Part shown: piece after piece, positions 28,701 to 36,756 of the stretch
Numbering within the stretch: the first letter of the stretch is position 1
Layout of the letters: each line of letters opens with the position of its first letter
Assembly: GCA_020532085.1 (NCBI GenBank)
Contig: JAJBAV010000011.1
Coordinates: forward strand, 1 to 64,000
DNA length: 64,000 bases
Origin: Candidatus Cloacimonadota bacterium
GTDB taxonomy: Bacteria > Cloacimonadota > Cloacimonadia > Cloacimonadales > Cloacimonadaceae
Reading direction: 5' to 3'
Notes under the pieces: generated by a model
Database searches by the model: none
What the model saw: only the letters and a program-made list of their open reading frames with translations
What the model was told of the DNA's origin: nothing
Made by a program: the position numbers and the translations under genes

Positions 28701-31700
28701 GGTCCCATACCAGTTCTGCTGTGGGATCAGCAACAATTGTCCATCTGCTAGTTGCTGTGTGTCTACGTATTCGTTGTCGATGATCTCATAATGCAAGCCT
28801 GGTAAAGATGAATAGAAATATGTCTCCACAGTGTCAAGAACGAATTGACTATTCATATTTATCAAAACATCAGGAATAATAGCAGTTACCAAAGGAGGCT
28901 CATGTCTTTCATACATAATGTCGTCGATGTAGATGGAGCGGCCTTCTCCTCCCAAACCGTGCTTGAATGCGATGCATGAACCTGGACCAGAATAGTCCTG
29001 CATAGATAGCATATATTCAGTTAGGTTGGTGGTTACGGTTAGGCTGTGTGTTTCTATATAAGTGTCAGGATCAGTTGGATTTGTCATAACCCCAATTGAA
29101 AGTGGAAAATTGACTCCTCCACCTCGAGACCAAAACTTAAGGATTATGTCGCTTACACTAATTGATTCAGCGAGTGGAGGACCGGCAAGGATTAGGATTG
29201 CTTCTGCGTCATTGGGATTGTAGAGTCTTGCACAATTTGGCTGGCTATAAGAGTAAATGGTGCTGGCTCGAGTTCCTGCAACGGCATCTGAAGAAACAGA
29301 TTGGATAACTGCTGTCCAGTCAAATGGTAATTCAGGTGCAGTCACTTGATCCCAATTTTGCGCGTAGGGGAGCATAGTTACTTCTGGGTTTGGTTGTGTT
29401 GTGAAGCTCCATACTGGGCAATTACTTGCATCTCCTGCTGCATTGAAAGGAATGATTTGCCAGTAGTAAGTTGTACTGTAAGTTAAGTTTGGATCATATG
29501 TTGAAGAACCTGTGTTCTGGGCAAGAGGCGGCGGATTTGATAGTCCGAAATGAACCTTGTAACCAGTTAGGAACATATCGTCGCTTGACCAGTTGAGAGG
29601 GGCGGAGAGGGGCACATTAATTGCATTGTCAGCCGGAGACACTATAGATACTGGATTGGGTGGGTCAATAGCTTGGTTGATTATTCGGATGTTGGCTCGA
29701 TTCACTGAAGCAGTTCCTGTGGTAGCGGTTGAGGCATCAACTGAATCACTTTGGAAGCGCAGGCAGGTGTTGGTGCCCGTCGTTTCAGTATGATAAACAG
29801 AAGCGTTTTGCGTAAAGTTTCCCGGGATCATAGATGTCACTATATCCACCAGCAGATTTGAGCTTCCATCCCAAATAAAAGGAGTTGTTAGTTGGTGTGT
29901 GTTCCAGCCGATGATAGGCATGTAACTGTTTTGGTTCCACACTTGGGTGTATTCTCCCACTTCAAAAATTGTGCTCAGGGAGCTTTGCTCTGTTTGCTTC
30001 ATCCTAATTGAATAGTATGACATAGGTGAGCAGTCGTTAACAGACAGAACGTTGAAGCTTATATACGTTACCAATCCCGGTAATCCCCCTGCAGCGGTTA
30101 TCTCATCAGCTGTATAAAGATACTGCTGACGAAAATTTTTATAATATGTGCCATAAGGGGTTGGTGATCCTGAAGCCGTATTGGCAGACGTTCCGTTGCC
30201 TATAGTAACAATGTTAGCTCCCGCAGGAACTACTAGAATATTCAGATCTTGACTCAGGTCGTTAGCAGTAAAGGAATCACCGATAAGTAAGACTTTAGCT
30301 TTGAGTACGATAGAACCCTCATCAATTGGTGTCCAAGTCAGAGGTATCTCGACAGAAGTGCCTGCAGCAAATGCAACACCAGTAGCGGATGCCAGTTCCA
30401 CCTCATCCCCATCCAATAGCTTTACTGTGTAGTCATTCTGAGGGGCAGTACCCCAGTTGAAGATTATCGCTTGGTAGATTACTGATTCACCGACCGAGGG
30501 GGTTGCGTTTCCGTTAAGCGTAATGCAGCCGAGATCATTGGCAACGTTATGTTCGAACACTATATCGTCCACATATATGTATCGACCTGTTCCTCCAAGA
30601 CCATGCTTAAATGCTATATTAGTACCGTTTCCTGTGTAGCCTGAAAACGGGACCACGTACTCACTAAGGGTAGTGGTGAGTTGCAAGCTAAGCACATCGG
30701 TATATGTTGAGGGGTCTGTGGGATCAGTTAGCACACCGATAGATAGTGGGTATCCCGTTCCGCTGGATCTGGCCCAGAACTTCACACGTACTGAGTTAAC
30801 CGGTAATGTTACAGCTAAAGACGGCCCCACCAAGATGAGATTTGCTTCAGCATCGCTTGAATTATAGAGGCGAACTGTATTTGGCTGGCTGTGGGCGTTT
30901 GTAGTAGAGGAGTAGGTGCTCACGGTGGCGCTTGTGGATGTTGATTCTATGATTTTGGTCCAATCGTAAGGCAGAGCAGGAACTGATACTGCGTCCCAGT
31001 TTTGTAAGTATGGCAACTCGACTATCTCAGGATCACTATGGGTGGTTAATCTCCAAATTGGACACTCTAACGCCTCACCATAGTTATTGTAAGGAATAAT
31101 TTGCCAATAATAAACAGTATTGAAACTCAACAATAGGTCTGTTATGTAAATTTGATCTGATTGAATGATACCATTAACTAAATTTGAGGGAGGCGTATTA
31201 GTTCCAATATAAACTTTGTATCCGATGATCGTACCAATTCCAGGATTCCAACTGAAGCTGGTTTCAGGTGAAATATCAGTTGCCAGGTTTACAGGTAATG
31301 GATCCTGAGCTGGCCGAGGTAAGTTGGAAAAGATAAAAACCAAACCAGTTGCAGGAAAGACTGATGAAGTTATCCGGCAGGAAGCGTTGCTGGCCGTGCC
31401 CGCCTCAGTGGCTGACCAGTTCGTGGTAGTAGTACGGTTGTTAAAGTCCGCGCTTGATTCTCCCCTCAAGCCAACTTGGACGGTCCATGCCACAGAGGCA
31501 TCGACCGCAGTGAAATCACCGTAGGCTAATACAACCCTATTGCCGTTTTCATGCAGTTGTATCTGGAAGTTAAAAATGTCTGGGGCACATGAAGACGGGA
31601 TGCGGCGATAGTTCTTCCACTGGACTGTGAAAACCCGGTTGGGGGCGGTTCCTGTTGGAAGATAGCTGAGTTCTCCGTCTTCCCGGCTTTTAATGTCTCT

Positions 31701-32027
31701 GCTCAGGGCAGCCACAACATTGTTGGATCCTGTTGATGAGCTTAAGGGCAGATAGGTGTTCAGTACTTCCACGCCCATAGCCAGAAATCCGTTGGTCTGC
31801 ACACTGACTTCGGAGAAAGTAATTCCGTTGTAATGAAACGAGAACCCCAAGGGTAAAGAATTGAAGCTCTCATTATCATTGGCACTTGTGCCCAGGACTG
31901 TACCTCCGGTAATCTCAGTGTAAGCGCCAATAGCACTTGTAAATCCATATTCGCTTACCAGGGCATGTGCAGCCACAGCACCAAGCATAAAAAAGAAAAG
32001 CCAGAATTTAATCCAACTAGTGTTCAT
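25761..32027 (-). CDS. Giant secreted multidomain adhesin-like protein
   Basis: A 2,088-residue exported protein. The signal peptide begins MNTSWIKFWLFFFMLGAVAA; ATG 32027 has GGAGG in front. By eye the order is: an N-terminal beta-sandwich (to about 245), an Fn3-like domain, a choice-of-anchor-J-like jelly roll (about 345-500), a CARDB-like domain (to about 605), another beta domain, then Fn3, a second anchor-J unit (about 875-1035), a further jelly roll (about 1125-1280) and Fn3. Four repeats of about 120 residues follow, then two more Fn3-like domains. Each repeat holds an EF-hand-like loop such as DKNGNGIYDESE, suggesting calcium stiffening. The C-terminal sorting domain seen in other exported proteins of this window is absent. 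It is more AT-rich than its neighbours. Confidence 0.82.
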   Translation of the reverse strand: MNTSWIKFWLFFFMLGAVAAHALVSEYGFTSAIGAYTEITGGTVLGTSANDNESFNSLPLGFSFHYNGITFSEVSVQTNGFLAMGVEVLNTYLPLSSSTGSNNVVAALSRDIKSREDGELSYLPTGTAPNRVFTVQWKNYRRIPSSCAPDIFNFQIQLHENGNRVVLAYGDFTAVDASVAWTVQVGLRGESSADFNNRTTTTNWSATEAGTASNASCRITSSVFPATGLVFIFSNLPRPAQDPLPVNLATDISPETSFSWNPGIGTIIGYKVYIGTNTPPSNLVNGIIQSDQIYITDLLLSFNTVYYWQIIPYNNYGEALECPIWRLTTHSDPEIVELPYLQNWDAVSVPALPYDWTKIIESTSTSATVSTYSSTTNAHSQPNTVRLYNSSDAEANLILVGPSLAVTLPVNSVRVKFWARSSGTGYPLSIGVLTDPTDPSTYTDVLSLQLTTTLSEYVVPFSGYTGNGTNIAFKHGLGGTGRYIYVDDIVFEHNVANDLGCITLNGNATPSVGESVIYQAIIFNWGTAPQNDYTVKLLDGDEVELASATGVAFAAGTSVEIPLTWTPIDEGSIVLKAKVLLIGDSFTANDLSQDLNILVVPAGANIVTIGNGTSANTASGSPTPYGTYYKNFRQQYLYTADEITAAGGLPGLVTYISFNVLSVNDCSPMSYYSIRMKQTEQSSLSTIFEVGEYTQVWNQNSYMPIIGWNTHQLTTPFIWDGSSNLLVDIVTSMIPGNFTQNASVYHTETTGTNTCLRFQSDSVDASTATTGTASVNRANIRIINQAIDPPNPVSIVSPADNAINVPLSAPLNWSSDDMFLTGYKVHFGLSNPPPLAQNTGSSTYDPNLTYSTTYYWQIIPFNAAGDASNCPVWSFTTQPNPEVTMLPYAQNWDQVTAPELPFDWTAVIQSVSSDAVAGTRASTIYSYSQPNCARLYNPNDAEAILILAGPPLAESISVSDIILKFWSRGGGVNFPLSIGVMTNPTDPDTYIETHSLTVTTNLTEYMLSMQDYSGPGSCIAFKHGLGGEGRSIYIDDIMYERHEPPLVTAIIPDVLINMNSQFVLDTVETYFYSSLPGLHYEIIDNEYVDTQQLADGQLLLIPQQNWYGTTILSVEAVDMCGWVAEQSVVLTSRETWMSYETFNNEGVLPDGWGSLHSGTTTFPWQPILLGDDNYVMKTMATVGGTVNERMLSFLHDLTDYKEIQVSFDSEFLPYSDGLGSFAYTLNNVSYTVVDAYSTSHTGLKTYSVPVLDGKSSVRFRWLYSNPNANIGQDNFWTVDNFIISGLVRDTQVPSPVGGLHLIVQDNNSAMLGWDPSYDTYFGKYELYISTDSVVDNSDQLWSVFQDSELRFMPTTQTNITPLEHGEYWIAIRAVDQSNNVSQMSDPVFVFIDRSGPVFTDPLPAGQPEPDWFGGRVASIGCKVSDFNLIDPNSIQYRYDKNGNGIYDESETWLNISRLELYDTNRDTLDINVDVEYDTDGSLPFEFRAADIYGNVGYSGINESEGIVDDWVVRIDSTPPVISDPVPTNQPDPDWMTREVVLGCTVSNSHAIISVEFRYDRNGNGVYDFDESWQNVDNFEYASCMLNILQSVIFEADGLCRFEFRALNALGNIGYSGDQNAEGINDDWLVRIDTTAPLFVNPVPANQPDPVWIDSMAVIIGATVQDMNAISEMLFRYDANRNGVYDDDESWQQIQRQKLLSTQSDCTVTIQLDLTSDGHYCFEFKAIDNLGNIGYSGNQNIEGINDDWLVRIDTTAPQFFNPEPEGQPLPVWSNTTDLVIGALMSDASGISNGSVMYRIDENQNGVYDPEEAWQVSDPVKSNVVRNAQFGVIIPVFVTSDGIYKFELKATDLCGTIGFSGLTNTEGIDDDWVFRVDTTPPVDISSFFVQDVSDTTILLTWSASSDLNFAGYMIYYSNEADVSEADMLWDNSNDPVLAYAGEGLVFSTVAGLEPATRYYFLLQATDEAGWVTQHPVIVTAMTSSAYEPQVPQHLSISVQNEVLSIDWDDVTQDIMGNTITVSHYEVHVSDQPYFDCSFDTLLQNVESSQIIMEGLTEYADRLFFKVIAVSGAIRHPIVKHKLIKGTQKIP
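26400..27850 (-). repeat. Four tandem coding repeats of about 360 bp
   Basis: Within the adhesin gene the phrase encoding DDWVVRID-TTPP recurs at about 26400, 26768, 27130 and 27482, giving units of 352-368 bp. The units are diverged in DNA but keep the loop pattern DxNxNGxYDxxE. Variation in copy number between strains would be plausible. Confidence 0.8.
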
Positions 32028-32062
32028 ACGATCCTCCACATTTGAATAAACTTCTTGTTTCA

Positions 32063-32091
32063 CAGTTACTCGCAGCGCATATTTGTGTCAA
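32063..32091 (-). promoter_or_regulatory. Promoter of the giant adhesin gene
   Basis: Leftward TTGACA (32091-32086), 17 nt, TAACTG (32068-32063), leaving a short leader with GGAGG before the ATG at 32027. Confidence 0.6.
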
Positions 32092-32372
32092 GATATTTGT
32101 TGGGGAGAGAGACAGATAGTTGGGTTCATAATCATGTTTTTCCATGCTTTAAACCTTTGTGGGCAAGCTGCAGACCGAAGACATCCTTCAGTCTAAAAAA
32201 CGAAGGTTTTCTGGACACCGACACGCAAAAAAACGAAAGCATGGCCTCAATAACAGCCATTTGCATCATTTTTATCTTCTTCCTCTCGTTTCCTCGGTAA
32301 TCACGTTCAGAATCCTTTTCCCGTTCCCGGCCGCTCCTGATCAGCGAACCTGGGGACCAAGGGCTGGGAAAA
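32092..32372. other. AT-richer intergenic gap
   Basis: No gene is seen. The low-GC character of the adhesin segment continues to about 32300 and then returns to GC-rich text, placing the right boundary of the accessory segment here. Confidence 0.45.
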
Positions 32373-33194
32373 CTACATCTTCAGGATGAGCATGTTTTCC
32401 GCCACCTCACGTTCCCAGAAGTGGAAGCCAAGGCTTTGCAGCAGGGGTAGGGAGTCCTTGAAGGCCGGCGGCACGATGACCCCATAGCTTTTACGGCTGC
32501 CGAAGAAGTGCTGGAAATAGGGAAGGTCCTCTTTGATGGCCGGGGTGGGGGCTTCCAGCAAAGTGAGGTGGGGTTCGTGGCCTCCGCCGAGGTAGTAGGT
32601 GGCGCGCGGGGTTTGGAAGAGCCGGCCGTGGCGGTTCAGGAAGGGCAGCGCGTCCGGGCAGTGATGCAGGCTTTGCCAGGCGCAGGGGATGTACTTTCCG
32701 TAGTGGCGAAAGGCTTTGAGGTCCACCCGCGGCAGCAGCTTGGGTTCCCGGGTGGCCTTGATGCCGCGTTTGTTGAGTTGCCAGAACGTGGCCACCACCT
32801 TGAAACCCAGTTTCTGCGTAAGGTGCAGGCTTTCCTTGTTCAGATAGTAGGTGCAGAATTCGAAGGAGCGCACCTTGCCGGCGCGGCGCAGATCGTGGGC
32901 CAGGGCAAAGGAATGCCGGTTCATGAGGGTGGCCACACCGCGGTTTTGATAGCGGGAACGCACCCGCAAGCCTTCGAACCACAGCACCTGGTCCGGAAAG
33001 AGCGAGAGCTTGAGGCAGGCGATCACGTGGCCCTGGTATTCACAAACCAGAAACCAGGGTTCAGAGATCCAGCGGTCCATCACTTTGGGCAGATAGTCCG
33101 TGCCGCCCCAGATACCTTTGGAAACGCTGATCAGATCGTCTCTGTCGGCCTTGGTGGCCGGCCGGATCAAGCAGCTGTCGAGCTCAAAATTCAT
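32373..33194 (-). CDS. GNAT-family N-acetyltransferase
   Basis: A 273-residue protein whose first 150 residues form a GNAT fold. The acetyl-CoA binding loop is RVRSRYQNRGVATLMNRHS (about 78-96), following the beta-4 strand LWFEGLRV. The second half (about 150-270) is not a simple acetyltransferase and may be a degenerate second GNAT-like unit. The substrate is unknown. It lies 4 bases after the DUF2752 gene and appears to be the last gene of the kinase unit. Confidence 0.8.
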   Translation of the reverse strand: MNFELDSCLIRPATKADRDDLISVSKGIWGGTDYLPKVMDRWISEPWFLVCEYQGHVIACLKLSLFPDQVLWFEGLRVRSRYQNRGVATLMNRHSFALAHDLRRAGKVRSFEFCTYYLNKESLHLTQKLGFKVVATFWQLNKRGIKATREPKLLPRVDLKAFRHYGKYIPCAWQSLHHCPDALPFLNRHGRLFQTPRATYYLGGGHEPHLTLLEAPTPAIKEDLPYFQHFFGSRKSYGVIVPPAFKDSLPLLQSLGFHFWEREVAENMLILKM

Positions 33195-33197
33195 GGT

Positions 33198-33617
33198 TCA
33201 CCACCCCAAAACGTTGCGCAGAATCCACCACAGGATGATCCCACCCGCGAGGACCCAGCCCAGCCAACGCGATCGGAGCTCCGCCAGCGCGTCCCGGTTC
33301 CACAGGGCGCTGTAGATCAAGGCCAGCAGCACGGCCGGCAGCAGGGCCACGGCCAGGGCGTTGAAGCGCAGGGCCTGAAGAAAATCACCTTCCAGGATGG
33401 CGCGCACAGCCCTCAGCGAGCCGCAGCCGGGACACCTGAGGCCCGTGAGGCTGAGAAAGGGACAGCGGGGCAGGGGGTTGGCCGCGGTGGGATCGACCAC
33501 CGTAAGCGTTGCCAGCAACAGCAGAAAAAGGCCCAGGATAACGAAACGGTTCGCGAAATCCACCCCGCGCAAGCGGGTAAGCACGGGAAAAGCTTTGAAC
33601 GCCTGTCTTTTGGGCAT
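33198..33617 (-). CDS. DUF2752 membrane protein
   Basis: A 139-residue protein with three hydrophobic helices and the family signature CPFLSLTGLRCPGCGSLRA at about 52-70, with its cysteines and PGCG turn. The function of DUF2752 is unknown; members often sit beside proteins with CD225 or other small membrane domains. Here the neighbour upstream is a kinase carrying a CD225 tail, which fits that association. It starts at ATG 33617, six bases after the kinase stop. Confidence 0.85.
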   Translation of the reverse strand: MPKRQAFKAFPVLTRLRGVDFANRFVILGLFLLLLATLTVVDPTAANPLPRCPFLSLTGLRCPGCGSLRAVRAILEGDFLQALRFNALAVALLPAVLLALIYSALWNRDALAELRSRWLGWVLAGGIILWWILRNVLGW

Positions 33618-33623
33618 TGCGGC

Positions 33624-34766
33624 TTACAGGTTGGAACCGATGTTGGCGATGAAGCTGATGATGCCCACCACCAGGCCGAGCCAGAATGAGGTGTTCACAA
33701 AGGATTTGGCCTTGATGGCGGCGGCCCGGGCTTTTTCCAGATCGCCCAGTTTGATGGCGGAACCGGCCTGGGCGGCGTTGACGATGGCCGCCACTCCGAA
33801 GGGCATGCAGCAAAACAGGGTTACCAGAATGGCCTCGGCCATGTAGGTTTTGGGAGGCGGCCCCGCCTGAATTTCCGGCCCGGCGGCGCTGTAAGGCTGA
33901 GGCGCGGCCAGATGGGCCTCAAAAACCTGTGGTTCCGGTAGGCGGAAATCCCCCTGCAGGGCTTGCAAAACCTCGTCGCAACTGCCAAATCTTTGCTCCC
34001 TGTCCTTGGCCACCATGGTGCGCAGCACCCGCACGGAGTTGTCGGAGATGAATTCGTAATATTTGCGGGGATCGGGAACGGGTTCTTTGACGATCTCGTC
34101 CATGATGGCGTAATCGCTGGCGGTTTCGACGTTGTAAGGCACCCTGCCGGCCAGCATTTCGAAGAAGGTGACGCCGAGGCTGAAAATGTCCGAGCGGCCG
34201 TCGAGGTCCTTTTCAGCGCGCACCTGCTCCGGGCTCATGTAATAGACGGTGCCAACGTTCTGGCCGGTTTTGGTGAGGCCTTTGTCGCCGATGAGGCGGG
34301 CGATGCCGAAATCGAGGATCTTCACTTGGTCGTTGGCGCCCACGACGATGTTGGTGGGTTTGATGTCGCGGTGGATGATGCCGTGGCTGTGAGCGAGGCT
34401 GAGGGCGCTGAGGACCTGGCTGAGGATGTTCAGGGCGCGTTTTTCGGGGATGGGGCCAATGCGGGCGATCAATTCGCGCAGAGTGTCGCCGGAAGCGTAT
34501 TCCAGGATCATGTAGAAAGTGCCGAATTCCTCGCTGAGGGTGTAGAGGCTGACGATGTTCGGATGGTTGAGGCTGGCCTGGATCTTGGCCTCGTTGCGGA
34601 ATCTCTGCACGAAATCGGTGTCGGTGGTGAGCTCGGGGTTGAGGGCCTTGATCGCCACGGGGCGGTTCAGGGCGGTGTCGAAACCCTTGTAAACCTCGCC
34701 CATGCCGCCTTTGCCGATGAGCGCTTCCACCCTGTAGTTGGAAATCATGGAGCCGGGTACCAGCAT
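33624..34766 (-). CDS. Ser/Thr protein kinase with C-terminal CD225/dispanin domain
   Basis: A 380-residue Hanks-type kinase. The ATP loop is IGKGGMGEVYKGF (about 17-29), the catalytic loop HRDIKPTNIVV, and DFGIARLIG carries the DFG motif. Activation-segment text YYMSPEQVRAEKDLDGRSDI is canonical, so the enzyme should be active. After a proline-rich linker, the last 75 residues (ILVTLFCCMPFGVAAIVNAA and two helices) match the CD225/dispanin membrane domain and anchor the kinase. Most bacterial relatives have PASTA or TPR domains instead. The start is ATG 34766 with AGGAGG, not the TTG one codon earlier. It heads a unit with DUF2752 and GNAT genes. Confidence 0.9.
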   Translation of the reverse strand: MLVPGSMISNYRVEALIGKGGMGEVYKGFDTALNRPVAIKALNPELTTDTDFVQRFRNEAKIQASLNHPNIVSLYTLSEEFGTFYMILEYASGDTLRELIARIGPIPEKRALNILSQVLSALSLAHSHGIIHRDIKPTNIVVGANDQVKILDFGIARLIGDKGLTKTGQNVGTVYYMSPEQVRAEKDLDGRSDIFSLGVTFFEMLAGRVPYNVETASDYAIMDEIVKEPVPDPRKYYEFISDNSVRVLRTMVAKDREQRFGSCDEVLQALQGDFRLPEPQVFEAHLAAPQPYSAAGPEIQAGPPPKTYMAEAILVTLFCCMPFGVAAIVNAAQAGSAIKLGDLEKARAAAIKAKSFVNTSFWLGLVVGIISFIANIGSNL

Positions 34767-34906
34767 CAAACCTCCTCAGAAAACGTTGGTGAGGAAAAGC
34801 TGGGCGGGGCGGAAGTTCTGTCAAGCAAAAGATGGGGCGGAACGGGAAGGGAAGAAAGTGATTGACAAAAAAGGGGTCTGCAAATTCAAGGATAAAACTT
34901 GCTTGT

Positions 34907-34992
34907 GGAGGATTAGTCCTAATTGGTAAGGCAGCGGTCTTGAAAACCGCCGGGTTCTGCCCATGGGGGTTCGAATCCCTCATCCTCCGCCA
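34907..34992 (+). tRNA. tRNA-Ser (anticodon UGA)
   Basis: Acceptor GGAGGAT pairs with ATCCTCC, the encoded end is GCCA, and the anticodon loop CTTGAAA gives TGA. A long variable arm marks a class II tRNA. A TTGACA at 34862-34867 may be the -35 for the four-tRNA cluster, although its -10 (TTCAAG) is weak. Confidence 0.95.
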
Positions 34993-35017
34993 AAAAATAT
35001 AGTGTGATCCCGAAAGG

Positions 35018-35109
<92 letters not shown>

Positions 35110-35119
35110 GATATTGCAA

Positions 35120-35194
35120 TGGGCAGTCGCCAAGCGGTAAGGCAGCAGGTTTTGGTCCTGCCATCCGGGGGTTCGAATCCTCCCTGCCCAGCCA
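35120..35194 (+). tRNA. tRNA-Gln (anticodon UUG)
   Basis: Acceptor TGGGCAG pairs with CTGCCCA, CCA is encoded, and the anticodon stem GCAGG/CCTGC encloses TTTTGGT with anticodon TTG. The first base U fits glutamine tRNAs. Confidence 0.95.
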
Positions 35195-35210
35195 ACTTCA
35201 AAGTTTCCCA

Positions 35211-35284
35211 TGGGATGTCGTCTAATGGTAGGACAGCGGACTCTGGATCCGTACGTGAGGGTTCAAATCCTTCCATCCCAGCCA
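35211..35284 (+). tRNA. tRNA-Gln (anticodon CUG)
   Basis: Acceptor TGGGATG faces the 3' strand ATCCCA with CCA encoded; the anticodon loop CTCTGGA gives CTG. With the preceding gene this covers both glutamine codons in one transcript. Confidence 0.93.
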
Positions 35285-35288
35285 CTTC

Positions 35289-35315
35289 AAACCCCGGTTC
35301 AACGCCGGGGTTTTT
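35289..35315 (+). terminator. Terminator of the tRNA cluster
   Basis: A 9-bp stem AAACCCCGG/CCGGGGTTT with a 7-base loop and a run of five T at its end, directly after tRNA-Gln(CUG). It also lies near the 3' end of mltG on the other strand. Confidence 0.85.
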
Positions 35316-35329
35316 GGTTTAAAGGGAGT

Positions 35330-36340
35330 TTATTCCCACTCGGCGCGCTTGTAAGCGGCCGCTTTGCGCATGTGTTCGTCGGCGGTGGCGGAAAAGTCGT
35401 TGCGGCCTTTGCGATCGGCCACGAAGTAAAAATAATCCGTCTGGGCCGGTTCCAGCACGGCTTTGAGAGCTGAAACGGAGGGATTGCAGATGGGGCCCGG
35501 GGGCAGGCCGAAATTGCGGTAGGTGTTGTAAGGCGACTGGATCTGGGTATCCTGAATGGAGAGCACGGGTTTCTTCACGCCCTGGCGCTCGAGCACATAA
35601 TCCACGGTGGGACAGGATTCCAGCCTCATCCCGGACTCCAGGCGGTTGCGGATCACGCTGGCCACCAGGGGCCGCTCGTCGTCATAATTGCTTTCCTTTT
35701 CCACAATGCTGGCCTGAATGAGCAGCTGGAAAAAGTTTTGGGTGTGGGCGGGATCGATCCCAGCGCTGCTCAGGCGGCTAAAAAACTGCTCCGCCATCTG
35801 GCGCAGGATCTCCTCCGGGCCCACATCCAGAGGGAAAAAATAGGTTTCGGGATAGAGCCATCCCTCCAGGCTGGGAGCGCTAAAGCCGGTGAGCTTTTCC
35901 ACAAACAGCGAATCCGTGGCCAGTTGGTGCAGTTCAGCATATCCGGCCAGGCCGCTGCGCTCGATCCTCTGCAGGGTTTTGTGCAGGGAGAGCCCCTCCG
36001 GGAAAGTGATCTTGACGGCGCTGACATTGCCCTTTTCCAGCAGCCTGAGAGTTTGGAAGAGGCTGTGGTTGCCGCCCAGGGAATAGGTCCCGGCGATCAG
36101 GCGCCGGTCGGTGCCGCGCAGGGATGCCATGATCCTGAACAGCCTGGCGCTGCGGATGATCCCGCCTTCCCTGAGCCTTTGGCCGATGGTGGCGGCGTTG
36201 TCGCCAGATCTGATGCGGATGGCGATCTGGTCGGACCTCAGGGGCAGAAAGAGGCTGCCGAGCAAGCTGAGCAGGAGGGCCAGGGCCAAGGCCAGCGGCA
36301 GCCAGCGCAGGATAGGCCTGAGGCGGGGAGGCAGGTTCAC
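35330..36340 (-). CDS. mltG: Endolytic murein transglycosylase MltG
   Basis: A 336-residue inner-membrane enzyme that cuts nascent glycan strands and so sets their length. There is one N-terminal helix (about 12-33), a LysM-like segment (DNAATIGQRLREGGII) and the YceG catalytic domain. The catalytic Glu lies in IVEKESNYDDERPLVASVI, followed by the conserved VIRNRLESGMRLESCPTV. C-terminal NTYRNFGLPPGPICNPS is a family hallmark. It starts with GTG at 36340, overlapping the ruvX TGA by four bases (GTGA), with GGAAAG upstream. Confidence 0.95.
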   Translation of the reverse strand: MNLPPRLRPILRWLPLALALALLLSLLGSLFLPLRSDQIAIRIRSGDNAATIGQRLREGGIIRSARLFRIMASLRGTDRRLIAGTYSLGGNHSLFQTLRLLEKGNVSAVKITFPEGLSLHKTLQRIERSGLAGYAELHQLATDSLFVEKLTGFSAPSLEGWLYPETYFFPLDVGPEEILRQMAEQFFSRLSSAGIDPAHTQNFFQLLIQASIVEKESNYDDERPLVASVIRNRLESGMRLESCPTVDYVLERQGVKKPVLSIQDTQIQSPYNTYRNFGLPPGPICNPSVSALKAVLEPAQTDYFYFVADRKGRNDFSATADEHMRKAAAYKRAEWE

Positions 36341-36756
36341 AGGCTTTCCAGATAACTTTTGAGGATCATGGCGGCGGCCATGGCGTCCTGGATCGGGCGG
36401 CGCTGCTTCCAGCCGTAGCCAAGCTTGATGAGTTCTCGCACCGCTTCGTCCGTGGAGTAGCGTTCATCCCAGGGTATCACGGGAACCTCCAGCGCGGCGG
36501 CCAGTTTGGCCAGGAAAGCTTTGGTCTCGGTGGTTTTGGGGGTGTCGCCGCCCTCGATGGCGTAGGGAATGCCGCAGATCAGCAGGGTCACGCCCTGCTC
36601 CGCGATGGTGGCCTTGAGATCGGTCAGGATGCCGGCCAAACCTTCATTGGGGATAACTTTGAAAGGTTTGGCCAAGATCCGCAGCGGGTCCGAGAGCGCC
36701 AGGCCCACCCGCTTGCTGCCGTAATCCACGGCCAGGACGCGTCCCGGCGGGGTCAC
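36337..36756 (-). CDS. ruvX: RuvX/YqgF-type nuclease
   Basis: A 139-residue RNase H-fold protein, annotated as Holliday-junction resolvase and shown in E. coli to take part in 16S rRNA 5' maturation. The first catalytic Asp is in VLAVDYGSKRVGLALSD; the second acidic position is in VIPWDERYSTDEAV, and the last in IQDAMAAAMILKSYL. It starts with GTG, overlapping the upstream lipoprotein stop (GTGA), and ends overlapping mltG. The order lipoprotein-ruvX-mltG is tightly coupled. Confidence 0.93.
   Translation of the reverse strand: MTPPGRVLAVDYGSKRVGLALSDPLRILAKPFKVIPNEGLAGILTDLKATIAEQGVTLLICGIPYAIEGGDTPKTTETKAFLAKLAAALEVPVIPWDERYSTDEAVRELIKLGYGWKQRRPIQDAMAAAMILKSYLESL

Noticed and set aside
24284-32027. 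Prophage
   Set aside because: Only an S24 regulator and a transposase scrap are present; no integrase, capsid, portal or tail gene.
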